From Luteimonas sp. BLCC-B24 (GTDB lineage Bacteria; Pseudomonadota; Gammaproteobacteria; Xanthomonadales; Xanthomonadaceae), in the NCBI RefSeq assembly GCF_028550595.1, contig NZ_JAQQGN010000001.1, forward strand, positions 496,001 to 560,000: a stretch of DNA of 64,000 nucleotides, read 5' to 3'. Both the position numbers and the translations under genes were made by a program. Under the pieces are notes generated by a model that saw nothing but the letters and a program-made list of their open reading frames with translations, had not been told where the DNA came from and made no database searches. Positions 63,995-64,000 of the stretch are shown piece by piece (position 1 is the stretch's first letter; each line of letters opens with the position of its first letter).

Positions 63995-64000
63995 ATGGCG
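63995..64000 (+). other. Possible start of a divergent gene cut by the window edge
   Basis: An ATG-GCG at the last six bases follows a GGAG about 9 nt upstream (within ACGGAGCGGACACG). Only two codons are visible, so nothing can be said about the product; it may be chance. Confidence 0.22.

Overview
The window is GC-rich, densely packed bacterial chromosome and reads as a gammaproteobacterium of the Xanthomonadaceae/Lysobacteraceae (Lysobacter/Luteimonas-like). The basis is gene content and order (FabV as enoyl-ACP reductase, cydABX behind an FNR-type regulator, tpiA-secG-tRNA-Leu-nuo-tRNA-fMet-rimP-nusA-infB-rbfA-truB-rpsO-pnp), protein flavour, and short palindromic intergenic repeats. The genus is inferred; no 16S rRNA gene is present. 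I see no insertion sequence, prophage or CRISPR array.

Layout. 1-6.9 kb is a phosphate-starvation locus: a phosphate-selective porin (partial, minus strand) diverges from pstS-pstS-pstC-pstA-pstB-phoU, with Pho-box-like heptamers on both sides of the divergent promoter. 7-15.8 kb carries RNase T, a membrane metallophosphoesterase, a guanidinium exporter behind a guanidine-II riboswitch, a large periplasmic-sensor diguanylate cyclase, RlmB and RNase R. 15.8-16.4 kb holds two identical tRNA-Leu(CAG) genes in a 161-bp direct duplication. 16.9-20.9 kb is cydABX with a perfect FNR box and an upstream FNR-like regulator gene. 21-34 kb is a set of mostly single genes: S41 peptidase, parC, thiopurine methyltransferase, a FtnA-type ferritin, a YegD-like Hsp70, a penicillin-acylase-family hydrolase, AlkB, arylamine N-acetyltransferase, FabV and a cytochrome b561.

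34.2-37.7 kb holds dctA and asnB on the minus strand. Between them lies an apparent transcription attenuator: a 31-codon leader ORF with six Asn codons, a hairpin whose loop is two Asn codons, an antiterminator segment and an intrinsic terminator just before asnB. This is the most unusual item in the window.

37.8-47.2 kb is the tRNA-fMet-rimP-nusA-infB-rbfA-truB-rpsO-pnp translation/RNA-decay cluster. 47.3-62.2 kb is the complete 14-gene NADH dehydrogenase I operon, nuoA to nuoN, with its promoter and a 5' stem-loop leader. 62.4-63.9 kb is tRNA-Leu(GAG), secG and tpiA. In E. coli secG-leuU and metY-nusA-pnp lie close together without nuo; here the whole nuo operon sits between them.

Functional threads: PhoB-controlled phosphate capture (outer-membrane porin, two binding proteins, ABC permease, PhoU); respiration with low-oxygen switching (FNR-like factor, cytochrome bd, complex I); and the core transcription/translation/RNA-turnover machinery. 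Regulation readable from sequence includes Pho boxes, an FNR box, a riboswitch, a probable Asn attenuator and several intrinsic terminators.
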